Assembly (NCBI GenBank): GCA_902795275.1
Contig: CADBKQ010000019.1
Span: 1 to 64,000 of the forward strand
DNA from: an uncultured Eubacteriales bacterium
GTDB lineage: Bacteria > Bacillota > Clostridia > Christensenellales > Aristaeellaceae
Length of the DNA stretch: 64,000 nt
Direction of reading: 5' to 3'
In this document: in pieces, positions 28,723 to 37,100 of the stretch
Numbering within the stretch: the first letter of the stretch is position 1
Layout: each line of letters begins with the position of its first letter
Position numbers and translations under genes: made by a program
The notes under the pieces: generated by a model
What the model was told of the DNA's origin: nothing
What the model saw: the letters and a program-made list of their open reading frames with translations, nothing else
Databases searched by the model: none

Positions 28723-29874
28723 ATGCGCAAACTGCTCATGGTTCGCTACGGCGAAATCTATTTGAAGGGCCTGAACCGGCCTTACTTTCTGAAAGCGCTG
28801 GTGAAGCGGGTGAAGGAGGCGGCCAAGCCCTTCGGCGGCCAGGTGTGGCTCCATGACGCCCGGGTGTTCATCAGCGACGCGGAGGACATGGAGGGCTGCA
28901 TGCAGCGGGTGGCCAAGGTGTTCGGCGTCCACTCCATCGCACCCGCCATCGAAATGGAAAAGGACAATTTCGAGGGCATCTGCGAACAGGCCAACGCGCT
29001 GATGCAGGGGCTGTCCGGCACCTTCAAGGTGGAAGCCCGCCGGGCGGACAAGCACTATTTCCTCACCTCCCCGCAGATCAACATGCAGGTGGGCGAGTAC
29101 GTGCTCATGCGCAACGAAGACCATTTGAAGGTGGACGTGCGCAAGCCCGAACACGTGCTGTCCATTGAAATTCGCGACCAGGCGTATCTGTACTGCTCCG
29201 TGTATCCCGCTGTGGGCGGCATGCCGGTCGGCACCGGCGGCAAGGCGGCGCTGCTGCTCTCCGGCGGCATCGACAGCCCCGTGGCGGGCTATATGATCGC
29301 CAAGCGCGGGGTGCAGCTGGTGGCGGTGCATTACCATTCCTTCCCCTACACCAGCGAGTTCGCCAAGCAGAAGGTGCTGGATTTAGCGAAAATCCTGAGT
29401 GAATACTGCTGCGGCCTCAGGGTGTACGTGGTGCCCTTCACCGAGATTCAGATGCAGATTCACGAAAAGTGCCCGGAGGATTACACCACCCTCATCATGC
29501 GGCGCTACATGATGCGCATTGCCGAGCGTATCGCACAGAAGGAAGAAGCCATGGCGCTGATTACCGGCGAGTCCATCGGCCAGGTGGCCAGCCAGACCAT
29601 GGAAGCCCTCATCACCACCAACGAAGTGGTCAAGACCATGCCCGTGTACCGGCCCCTCATCGGCTTTGACAAGATCGACATCATGGAGTACGCCAAGAAG
29701 ATCGGCACCTATGACACGTCCATCCTGCCCTATGAGGACTGCTGCACTGTGTTCACTCCCCGCCATCCCGCCACCAAGCCCAAGGAAGCCCTCATCCAGA
29801 AGGGCGAAGGCCAGCTGGAGCAGGAAGCCCTGATTCAGGCCGCCATCGACAACGCGGAGATCGTGGAATTATAA
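28723..29874 (+). CDS. thiI: tRNA 4-thiouridine synthase ThiI
   Basis: This 383-residue protein has a ferredoxin-like and THUMP N-terminus (MVRYGEIYLKGLNRPYFLK, then DKHYFLTSPQINMQVGEYV) and a PP-loop ATPase site, LLLSGGIDSPVAGYMIAKR, near residue 180. LITGESIGQVASQTMEAL follows. It lacks the C-terminal rhodanese domain of the E. coli enzyme, as is normal in Bacillota, so it depends on the cysteine desulfurase encoded just upstream. Confidence 0.95.
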   Translation: MRKLLMVRYGEIYLKGLNRPYFLKALVKRVKEAAKPFGGQVWLHDARVFISDAEDMEGCMQRVAKVFGVHSIAPAIEMEKDNFEGICEQANALMQGLSGTFKVEARRADKHYFLTSPQINMQVGEYVLMRNEDHLKVDVRKPEHVLSIEIRDQAYLYCSVYPAVGGMPVGTGGKAALLLSGGIDSPVAGYMIAKRGVQLVAVHYHSFPYTSEFAKQKVLDLAKILSEYCCGLRVYVVPFTEIQMQIHEKCPEDYTTLIMRRYMMRIAERIAQKEEAMALITGESIGQVASQTMEALITTNEVVKTMPVYRPLIGFDKIDIMEYAKKIGTYDTSILPYEDCCTVFTPRHPATKPKEALIQKGEGQLEQEALIQAAIDNAEIVEL

Positions 29875-29881
29875 TTCATTC

Positions 29882-29919
29882 GGAGGAAACCAGGCGAAGC
29901 TGGTTTCCTCCATTTTTTT
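29882..29919 (+). terminator. Terminator after thiI
   Basis: GGAGGAAACCAG at 29882-29893 pairs perfectly with CTGGTTTCCTCC at 29900-29911, followed by ATTTTTTT. Confidence 0.92.
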
Positions 29920-30054
29920 ACAGGATTGATTCTTGCACAATTTCTAAAATTTCGTAATAGTATAGATTTTTTTGATATTTTTTTGTATAATACAATCAAG
30001 TGAATTTGTTTCGTTGTGTTCGTTCAGAAAAAGCGCGGGAGGGGGAAAGCGCCC

Positions 30055-30819
30055 ATGGCCTACGATTTGCAGAAAGCCAGCATGTGGAAGCGCATTTCCG
30101 CCTTCCTGTTTGACGGAATCATGCTGGGCATTTTAGCGGTGCTGTTCGCCTGGGGCCTGTCCGCGCTGCTGGGATACGACGGTTACAGCCAGACCGTAAA
30201 GGAAAGCTATGAGCGCTATGGGCAGGAGTACCAGGTTGATTTGCGCATGAGCCTGACCGAATACGAAGCCTTGTCCCCGGAGGAAGCGAAGCGCGTGGAT
30301 GAAGCCTTTGCCGCGCTGAACGCCGACGTGAAAGCGCTGCGCGCCCATCAGATGATGCTGCAACTGTCCGTGCTGATCGTTTCTTTGGGATTCTTTTTTG
30401 CTTATCTGGTCTGGGAGTTTTTCATTCCCCTGAAGCTGGGCGACGGGCAGACGGTGGGCAAGAAAATCTTCGGCCTGGGCCTGATGAAAACAGACGGAAC
30501 AAGAGTACACGGGCCGACGCTGTTCATCCGCTCCATCTTAGGCAAGTACACCATCGAGACGATGATACCGGTCTTAATCATTCTCATGATTTACTGGGGC
30601 ACCATCGGCGTGGTCGGGCCAATTGTCATCGGCCTGATCCTGCTGACCGAAGCGCTGGTGATGATTTTCACCCATACCAATTCCCTCATTCACGACCTGC
30701 TGGCGAACACCGTCGCCATTGACTGGGCCAGCCAGAGAATCTTTGAAACCCCCGAAGAGGTCGCTGCTTTCAAGGCGCAGATCGCCGCCGACGCAGCGGA
30801 GCGGGAGAAGAACAGTTAG
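30055..30819 (+). CDS. RDD family membrane protein
   Basis: This 254-residue protein starts at the ATG 30055, preceded by GGGAGGGGGAAAG; an earlier in-frame GTG has no ribosome site. The first helix opens with WKRISAFLFDGIMLGILAV (an RDD motif, with Arg13 and Asp20). A coiled, charged loop of about 70 residues follows, then two or three more helices with LGDGQTVGKKIFGLGLMKTD. RDD proteins are small transport or stress-related membrane proteins of mostly unknown function. A TATAAT at 29986-29991 may be its -10 box. The TAG stop lies in the left arm of the next repeat. Confidence 0.82.
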   Translation: MAYDLQKASMWKRISAFLFDGIMLGILAVLFAWGLSALLGYDGYSQTVKESYERYGQEYQVDLRMSLTEYEALSPEEAKRVDEAFAALNADVKALRAHQMMLQLSVLIVSLGFFFAYLVWEFFIPLKLGDGQTVGKKIFGLGLMKTDGTRVHGPTLFIRSILGKYTIETMIPVLIILMIYWGTIGVVGPIVIGLILLTEALVMIFTHTNSLIHDLLANTVAIDWASQRIFETPEEVAAFKAQIAADAAEREKNS

Positions 30820-30973
30820 GAGTGAGGAGCTATAACAGTTAGGAGTTAGGAGTGAGGAGCTATATAGTGTTCCTTTCATTCACACAAGCTGCTTTTTTAA
30901 TATTATTTCCACTATATAAAACTCCTAACTCCTCACTCCTCACTCCTAACTCCTCACTCCTAACTCCTCACTC
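30815..30973. repeat. Heptamer-armed intergenic hairpin, GTTAGGA variant
   Basis: The left side (30815-30870) holds GTTAGGA and GTGAGGA units and ends in TATATAGTG. The right side (30910-30973) starts CACTATATA and continues with AACTCCT and CACTCCT units in a strict 7-bp period. The arms are reverse complements. The architecture is the same as in the GGGATTA copies, but the heptamer differs. Confidence 0.85.
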
Positions 30974-31062
30974 TGAATCAAATTCCAAACCGCCGCCTCG
31001 CACCGGGCGCGCGTTGATGCATATGTTCAATACCCCATCTGCAAAGGAGGAAGGGATCGCGT

Positions 31063-32166
31063 ATGAAAATCGTCCTGCAAAACCTGACCAAGATCTTCCC
31101 CAGCCGCAACAAGAAGAGCAACGAGGAAGTGGTGGCCGTCAACAATTTCAATTTTGAAATTCCCGACGGCAAGCTGATCGGCCTGCTGGGGCCGTCCGGC
31201 TGCGGCAAGAGCACCACGCTGTACATGATCAGCGGCCTGCAAAAGCCCTCCAGCGGCAAAATCTTCTTCGGCGACGACGACGTGACTGAGCTCTCCACCG
31301 AGAACCGCGGCATCGGCCTGGTGTTCCAGAACTACGCCCTGTATCCCCATCTGACGGTGAAGCAGAACATCATGTTCCCCCTGCAGAACCTGAAGGGCAA
31401 GGACAAGCTGGACAAGGACGCCATGCTCAAGCGCACGGAAGAAGCGGCACGGCTGGTGCAGATCGACCAGCTGCTGGACCGCAAGCCCAGCGAGCTGTCC
31501 GGCGGTCAGCAGCAGCGCGTCGCCATCGCCCGGGCGCTGGTGAAAATGCCCAGGGTGCTGCTGCTGGATGAGCCGCTGTCCAACCTGGACGCCCGTCTGC
31601 GCCTCCAGACCCGCGAGGAAATCCGCCGCATCCAGAAGGAAACGGGCATCACCACCGTGTTCGTCACCCACGACCAGGAAGAAGCCATGAGCATTTCCGA
31701 TATGATCGTGGTGATGAAGACCGGCATCGTGCAGCAGATCGGCAAGCCCCAGGACGTGTACGACGACCCGGCCAACCTGTTTGTCGCCAAGTTCCTGGGC
31801 ACGCCGCCCATCAACGTGTTCAACGGCCATGTGAAGGGCGGCACGCTCTATATCGGCTCCGACGCGGTGATGGATATTCAGACGGTTCCCGACCAGGAGG
31901 TCATGGTGGGCATCCGGCCCGAAGGCTTTGTGCTCAGCGAAAACGGCCCCCTCAAGTGCAAGCCCGTCAACGTGGAGGTCATGGGCCGCGACGTGAGCAT
32001 CGTTTCCACCCACGAGGCCAGCGCCAATCCCTTCGTGCGCTCCATCATCAACGCGGACAACAAGGTGGACGTTTCCAGCGATTTCGTCCGGTACGACATC
32101 AAGCCCCATAAGATCTTCATTTTCAACAAGGAAACCGAAGAGCGGATTTATTTTGAGGTGAAGTGA
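31063..32166 (+). CDS. ABC importer ATP-binding protein (MsmK/UgpC type)
   Basis: This 367-residue ATPase has Walker A GPSGCGKS at residues 43-50, signature LSGGQQQRVAIARAL and Walker B VLLLDEPLSNLD. The H-loop is in FVTHDQEEAMS, and a C-terminal TOBE domain contains VMVGIRPEGFVLSE. An insert near residues 13-23 (PSRNKKSNEEV) widens the first loop. GCAAAGGAGGAAGG precedes the ATG. It heads a CUT1-type importer with two permeases at 1 and 16 bases and a binding protein further on. Confidence 0.9.
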   Translation: MKIVLQNLTKIFPSRNKKSNEEVVAVNNFNFEIPDGKLIGLLGPSGCGKSTTLYMISGLQKPSSGKIFFGDDDVTELSTENRGIGLVFQNYALYPHLTVKQNIMFPLQNLKGKDKLDKDAMLKRTEEAARLVQIDQLLDRKPSELSGGQQQRVAIARALVKMPRVLLLDEPLSNLDARLRLQTREEIRRIQKETGITTVFVTHDQEEAMSISDMIVVMKTGIVQQIGKPQDVYDDPANLFVAKFLGTPPINVFNGHVKGGTLYIGSDAVMDIQTVPDQEVMVGIRPEGFVLSENGPLKCKPVNVEVMGRDVSIVSTHEASANPFVRSIINADNKVDVSSDFVRYDIKPHKIFIFNKETEERIYFEVK

Positions 32167-32167
32167 T

Positions 32168-33112
32168 ATGGTAGAAAGCAAACAACAGTGGAAAGCCTGG
32201 CTGTACCTGGCGCCCGCCATCGTGCTGCTGCTGGTGTTCACCGTGTGGCCCATCATCAACACGGTCGCCATGGCCTTCATGGAGGACTACAGCGGCCTGG
32301 CGAAGATCGGCGGCGAAACCGCGTTCGGCTTTGGCGTGGGCAACTTCGTGAAGGTGGCGGAGAACGCGGAATTCCAGCAGGCGCTGACCAACACCATCCT
32401 GCTGTGCCTGATTACCGTGCCGGTGTCCACCATCCTGGCCCTGCTCATTGCCGTGGCGCTCAACGCCATTAAGCCTTTGCAAAAGGTATTGCAGACCATC
32501 TTCTTCCTGCCCTACGTGACCAACTCCATCGCCATCGGCATGGTGTTCGCCGCCATGTTCAACGTGATCGGCAGCGTGGGCACCCGCCGCCCGCTGATCA
32601 GCAGCTACGGCATCGTGAACGATATTATCCGCTTCTTCGGCGGGAACTGGGTCAACTGGATCAACTCCGGCTCGGATTATTGGGCCAACATGTTCGTGCT
32701 GATCGTGTACATCGTCTGGAACGCCCTGCCCTTCAAGATCCTGATCCTGCTGGGCGGCCTCACCAGCATCAACAAGCAGTATTACGAAGCCGCCAAGGTG
32801 GACTCCACCCCCCGCTGGCGGGTGCTGACCAAGATCACCGTGCCCCTGCTGTCGCCTATGCTGGCCTACGTGGTCATTACCGGGTTCATCGGCGGGTTCA
32901 AGGAGTACACCTCCATCGTGGGTATCTTCGGCGAATCCATGGGCCCGGTGCATGACGCCCACCGCCTGAACACCATGGTCGGGCTGATTTACGACTCCCT
33001 GGCCAGCAACAACCAGGGCCGGGCCAGCGCCGCCGCGCTGATCCTGTTCGGCATCATTCTTGTGGTCACCCTCATCAACCTGTGGGTGAGCAAGAAGCGC
33101 GTCCACTACTGA
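32168..33112 (+). CDS. CUT1 ABC permease, first subunit (MalF/UgpA type)
   Basis: This 314-residue permease has six transmembrane helices and begins with a short cytoplasmic tail. The coupling motif YEAAKVDSTPRWRVLTKITV is near residue 205. FLPYVTNSIAIGMVFAAMFN precedes a periplasmic loop with MPXX-like spacing. It starts one base after the ATPase stop. Confidence 0.9.
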   Translation: MVESKQQWKAWLYLAPAIVLLLVFTVWPIINTVAMAFMEDYSGLAKIGGETAFGFGVGNFVKVAENAEFQQALTNTILLCLITVPVSTILALLIAVALNAIKPLQKVLQTIFFLPYVTNSIAIGMVFAAMFNVIGSVGTRRPLISSYGIVNDIIRFFGGNWVNWINSGSDYWANMFVLIVYIVWNALPFKILILLGGLTSINKQYYEAAKVDSTPRWRVLTKITVPLLSPMLAYVVITGFIGGFKEYTSIVGIFGESMGPVHDAHRLNTMVGLIYDSLASNNQGRASAAALILFGIILVVTLINLWVSKKRVHY

Positions 33113-33128
33113 GGAAGGAGGGTTCGGT

Positions 33129-34022
33129 ATGTCACAGAATACCATGCAGGTGATGCATGCCCGGGATATGCAGAAAACCTCCGGAAAGCAGAAGGTCACG
33201 AAATTCCTGTCCCAGGCGGGCGTGTACCTGTTCCTGCTCATCATGGCGGCGATCGTGCTGTTCCCGTTCTACTGGATGATTATTTCATCGCTTAAATCCC
33301 TGGCGGAATACCGCCTGAGCCCGCCCACCTTCTGGCCCGCCCAGGTGCTGATTTCCAACTACGCCGACGCATTCACCACGGCCAGCCTGGGCGTGCTGTT
33401 CAAGAACACCATGATCGTGGGCATCGTGAGCACGCTGCTGTCCCTGGTCATCACCATCTTTACCGCCTTCGCCTTTGCCCGCCTGGAGTTCAAGGGCAAG
33501 GAGCTGCTCTTCGCCGCGCTGCTGGCGACCATGATGATCCCCGGCGAGCTCTTCACCATCACCAACTTCGCCACCGTCACCAACCTGGGCTGGCGCAATA
33601 CCTACACCGTGCTGATCGTGCCCTTCCTGGTGAGCGTGTTCTACATTTATCTGCTGCGGCAGAACTTCCTGCAAATTCCCAATGAACTGTACCTGGCCGC
33701 CAAGGTGGACGGCACCAGCGACTTAAAATACCTTTGGAAGGTCATGGTGCCCCTGGCCCTGCCCACGCTGATTTCCATTACCATTTTAAAGATGATGGGC
33801 GCCTGGAACAGCTACATCTGGCCCCGCCTGGTCGCCAACGACGAAGCGCATCGGCTGATTACCAACGGTCTGCGCAACGCCTTCACCGACACCACGGGTG
33901 ACGTGAATTACCCCGTCCAGATGGCCGCCGTGGCCCTGGTCAGCGCCCCGCTGTTCCTGGTGTTCGTGTTCCTGCGCAAGTACATCATGTCCGGCGTGAG
34001 CCGCAGCGGCATTAAGGGGTAA
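33129..34022 (+). CDS. CUT1 ABC permease, second subunit (MalG/UgpE type)
   Basis: This 297-residue permease has a cytoplasmic tail of about 35 residues, six helices, the entry motif FPFYWMIISSLKSLAEYRL and the coupling motif YLAAKVDGTSDLKYLWKVMV near residue 192. It ends KYIMSGVSRSGIKG, as MalG-type proteins do. GAGGAAGGAGGG lies just before the ATG. It pairs with the permease encoded 16 bases upstream. Confidence 0.9.
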   Translation: MSQNTMQVMHARDMQKTSGKQKVTKFLSQAGVYLFLLIMAAIVLFPFYWMIISSLKSLAEYRLSPPTFWPAQVLISNYADAFTTASLGVLFKNTMIVGIVSTLLSLVITIFTAFAFARLEFKGKELLFAALLATMMIPGELFTITNFATVTNLGWRNTYTVLIVPFLVSVFYIYLLRQNFLQIPNELYLAAKVDGTSDLKYLWKVMVPLALPTLISITILKMMGAWNSYIWPRLVANDEAHRLITNGLRNAFTDTTGDVNYPVQMAAVALVSAPLFLVFVFLRKYIMSGVSRSGIKG

Positions 34023-34109
34023 AATCCAAAAGGCTTCCTCTTGAGGACAATACTGCCAACTTTTGACGAAACAACACCAACAAAGAGACTTTATAAAATC
34101 AACTAACAC

Positions 34110-34219
34110 TGTCATCCTGAGCGCATCCGGACGCGAAGGATCTCAAAGTAAATTGTTTAACCAAGCATAATAAAGCCCAGCAAAGAGATCCTTCGCGTCC
34201 GGATGCGCTCAGGATGACA
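34110..34219. repeat. Perfect 35-bp inverted repeat with 40-bp loop
   Basis: The arm at 34110-34144 begins TGTCATCCTGAGCGCATCCG and is exactly reverse-complementary to 34185-34219. From memory, CATCCTGAGCG...GAAGGATCT sequences recur in unrelated bacterial genomes as small dispersed elements. It lies in the 340-bp gap between the second permease and the binding protein. The rest of that gap holds no gene. Confidence 0.92.
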
Positions 34220-34362
34220 TAGCTACTTACATACTTGAAAGCTGCTTGGCTGAGATTGCTTGTAACGACATTGCTGCAAGGAGAAGAACGACCAATTCTG
34301 GTAATATGGTGTCCAACCTATTACATACATCAACTACCAAAAAGGAAGGAAGGAAATTCAAG

Positions 34363-35745
34363 ATGAAGAAAATCGTCTCCATGCTCCTGCTTCTCGTGAT
34401 GCTGCTGAGCGTATGCAGCTTCGCCACTGCCGAAGCCGCTCCCGCCTATGACGGCAGCGACGTGACCATCACCTTCTACCATACCATGGGCGCGAACCTG
34501 ACCACAGTGCTGGACGCCTATATCGAAGAGTTCAACAAGCTCTATCCCAACATCCACGTGCAGTACACCGCCGTGGGCAGCTACGACGACGTGCGCGACC
34601 AGGTGTCCACCGAAATCACCGTGGGCACCCAGCCCAACATCGCCTACTGCTATCCCGACCACGTGGCCCTGTACAACCTGGCCAAGGCCGTGCAGACCCT
34701 GGACAAGTACATCGACAGCGACGCCGAAATCACCCGCGCCGACGGCACTACCGAGATCCTGGGCCTGACCGCGGAACAGAAGGCCGACTTCATTGAGGGC
34801 TACTACAACGAAGGTATGGAATACGGCGACGGCAAAATGTACACCATGCCGCTGTCCAAGTCCACCGAAGTGCTGTACTACAACAAGACCTTCTTCGACG
34901 CCAACGGCATTGCCGTGCCCACCACCTGGGACGAGCTGGAGCAGGTCTGCGCCAAGATCGTGGAAATCGACCCCATGAGCATCCCGCTGGGCTATGACAG
35001 CGAGGGCAACTGGTTCATCACCATGACCGAACAGCTGAACACCCCCTATACCAGCGCCACCGAACCCCACTTCCTGTTCAACACCCCCGAGAACCGGGAA
35101 TTCGTCAAACAGTTCCGTGAATGGTATCAGGAAGGCTACCTGACCACCCAGAAGCTGTACGGCGCTTACACCTCCGGCCTGTTCACCTCCACCAGCGAGA
35201 TCCGCAGCTACATGAGCATCGGCTCCTCCGCCGGCGCCACCTATCAGCGTCCCGCCAAGGGCGACGATGGCAATTATCCCTTTGAAGTGGGCATCGCCAC
35301 CATTCCCCAGGCCAATCCCGACAACCGCAAGGTCATTTCCCAGGGCCCCTCTCTGGTGATCTTCAAGAAGGCCAACGAGCAGGAAGTCATCGCCTCCTGG
35401 CTGTTCGTCAAGTTCCTGACCACCAATGTGGACTTCCAGGCGGAATTCTCCATGGCCTCCGGCTATGTGCCCGTCATCAAGTCCGTGACCGACAATGAAG
35501 TGTACGCTGACTTCCTGGCCAAGGCCGACGGCGGCGACTTCGTGTCCGCCCTGAGCGCCAAGGTCTGCTTGGAGCAGCAGGACGCTTACTACACCTCTCC
35601 CGCCTTCAACGGCTCCTCCACCGCCCGTGACGAAGTGGCCGCCCTGCTGCCCGCCTGCCTGACCATTCCCGATGGCAGCGACGTGGACGCCGAAATCGAG
35701 AAGGTCTTCCAGAACGCCATCGACAAGTGCAATTACAGCCTGTAA
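34363..35745 (+). CDS. Extracellular solute-binding protein, family 1 (UgpB-like)
   Basis: I take the ATG at 34363 (460 residues, MKKIVSMLLLLVMLLSVCSF), which has AAGGAAGGAAGG upstream; the longer frame has no signal peptide. Cleavage is likely after A-T-A. The mature start DVTITFYHTMGANLTTVLD and NIHVQYTAVGSYDDVRDQV resemble UgpB and related sugar or glycerol-phosphate binding proteins. A conserved PSLVIFKKANEQEVIASWL lies near the C-terminus. It serves the permease pair upstream. The nuclease gene follows only 20 bases later. The substrate cannot be read from the sequence. Confidence 0.88.
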   Translation: MKKIVSMLLLLVMLLSVCSFATAEAAPAYDGSDVTITFYHTMGANLTTVLDAYIEEFNKLYPNIHVQYTAVGSYDDVRDQVSTEITVGTQPNIAYCYPDHVALYNLAKAVQTLDKYIDSDAEITRADGTTEILGLTAEQKADFIEGYYNEGMEYGDGKMYTMPLSKSTEVLYYNKTFFDANGIAVPTTWDELEQVCAKIVEIDPMSIPLGYDSEGNWFITMTEQLNTPYTSATEPHFLFNTPENREFVKQFREWYQEGYLTTQKLYGAYTSGLFTSTSEIRSYMSIGSSAGATYQRPAKGDDGNYPFEVGIATIPQANPDNRKVISQGPSLVIFKKANEQEVIASWLFVKFLTTNVDFQAEFSMASGYVPVIKSVTDNEVYADFLAKADGGDFVSALSAKVCLEQQDAYYTSPAFNGSSTARDEVAALLPACLTIPDGSDVDAEIEKVFQNAIDKCNYSL

Positions 35746-35765
35746 GGGGTTGAGAGGAGGGCAAC

Positions 35766-37082
35766 ATGAAGCATTGCAAACAGCGAACCATTGCCCTCCT
35801 GACCGTTCTGCTGCTGGCGGTTTCCTTCTGTATGACCGGAAGCGCTGAACTGGCGACCTGCGTGGACTGGGCCGGTTCCGTGAGCCTGGACATGCAGTCC
35901 GAAACCGCCAAGCAGGAGGTCACGGTCAGAACCTTCGTGGACGGCGACACCACCCACTTTAACGTGCCGCTGACCATTTCTCCCAACGGCAAGCTGGAAG
36001 CCCGCTACATCGGCATCAACACCCCGGAATCCACCGGCAGGATCGAGGAATGGGGAAAAGCGGCGTCCAGGTTCACCAAGGAAAAGCTGACAGGCGCCGA
36101 TTCCATCCTGATTGAATCGGACAGCGAAACCTGGAACCCGGATTCCACCTCCGTCCGCTATCTGGTGTGGGTGTGGTACCGGCCCGCCGGGGAAACGGCC
36201 TACCGCAACCTGAATATCGAGCTGCTGCAAAACGGCCTGGCCCTGGGCTACAACGCCGGTGGAAACCGCTACGGCGACATCTGCCAGGCTGCCATCGCCC
36301 AGGCGCAGGCCAACAAGCTGTGTCTCTATTCCAGCGAAAAGGACCCCGATTTCTTCTACGGCGACGCCATCGAGCTGACCATCAAGGAGCTTCGGCTCCA
36401 TCCCGAAGCCTACGAGGGCAAGAAGGTGGCCTTCACCGGCGTCATCACCGTGAACCACAAAAAGGCGGTGTTCATCGAGGACTTCGATGAGGAAACGGGC
36501 CTGTATTTCGGCTTCACCGCTTTTTACGGCAACAACATGAGCGCCGGGGGCCTGGACGTGCTCACCGTCGGCAACGAAGTTCGCATCGTGGGCACGGTGC
36601 AGTATTACGAGAAAGGCCAATCCTGGCAGGTGGCCGGCCTCAACTACCGCATGATGAAGCCCAACGACCCCGGCAACATCCAAAAACTCAGCGAAGGCCA
36701 CGAACCCGCGTGGACGGAAATTGACCCGGAAACCTTCTGGCAGTCCGCCGTCATCGAAGACGAATCCTATCCCTTCGCCTGCCTGGCGCTGGACACCTCC
36801 GTTTCCATGACGGTGAAAGCCAAGCTGATCGAAGCGAATCCCGACGGCCTGTTCTGCCTGGAATGCAGCGACTGCGGAGAGGACAGCGTGAAAGTGTATA
36901 CTCCGCCGCTGTATGACGAAACGGGACGGATGCTTTCGGCGGAGGATTTTGAAAACGTCGTGAACGATGAACGCGGGATTGCGACATCCAAAATCATTCG
37001 GGTTCATGGCATCGTGGACTGCATCAACGACGAATCCTGTATCCGCGTTTACACCCAGGAGGGAATTACCTTCCTGGACTAA
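35766..37082 (+). CDS. Secreted thermonuclease-like (SNase) protein with C-terminal OB-type domain
   Basis: This 438-residue protein has a signal peptide (cleavage near G-S-A/E27). Residues 50-200 form a staphylococcal-nuclease fold: TFVDGDTTHF (Asp61), EARYIGINTPES (Arg80, Thr86, Glu88), SVRYLVWVWY (Arg131) and NLNIELLQNGLAL. Against S. aureus nuclease, the calcium ligand Asp40 corresponds to Asn85; the other key residues appear kept. A second domain (about 205-300) with KVAFTGVITVNHKKAVFIED looks like an OB fold. The start has GAGAGGAGGGCAAC. It is probably co-transcribed with the binding protein before it and the repeat protein after it. It is likely an exported nuclease, but activity is unproven. 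Confidence 0.82.
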   Translation: MKHCKQRTIALLTVLLLAVSFCMTGSAELATCVDWAGSVSLDMQSETAKQEVTVRTFVDGDTTHFNVPLTISPNGKLEARYIGINTPESTGRIEEWGKAASRFTKEKLTGADSILIESDSETWNPDSTSVRYLVWVWYRPAGETAYRNLNIELLQNGLALGYNAGGNRYGDICQAAIAQAQANKLCLYSSEKDPDFFYGDAIELTIKELRLHPEAYEGKKVAFTGVITVNHKKAVFIEDFDEETGLYFGFTAFYGNNMSAGGLDVLTVGNEVRIVGTVQYYEKGQSWQVAGLNYRMMKPNDPGNIQKLSEGHEPAWTEIDPETFWQSAVIEDESYPFACLALDTSVSMTVKAKLIEANPDGLFCLECSDCGEDSVKVYTPPLYDETGRMLSAEDFENVVNDERGIATSKIIRVHGIVDCINDESCIRVYTQEGITFLD

Positions 37083-37100
37083 ATAAAAGGAGAAAAAACA

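Noticed and set aside
30900..30973. Short regular repeats that could suggest a CRISPR array
   Set aside because: The period is 7 bp with no spacers, and the left side is its reverse complement, so it is a hairpin element.
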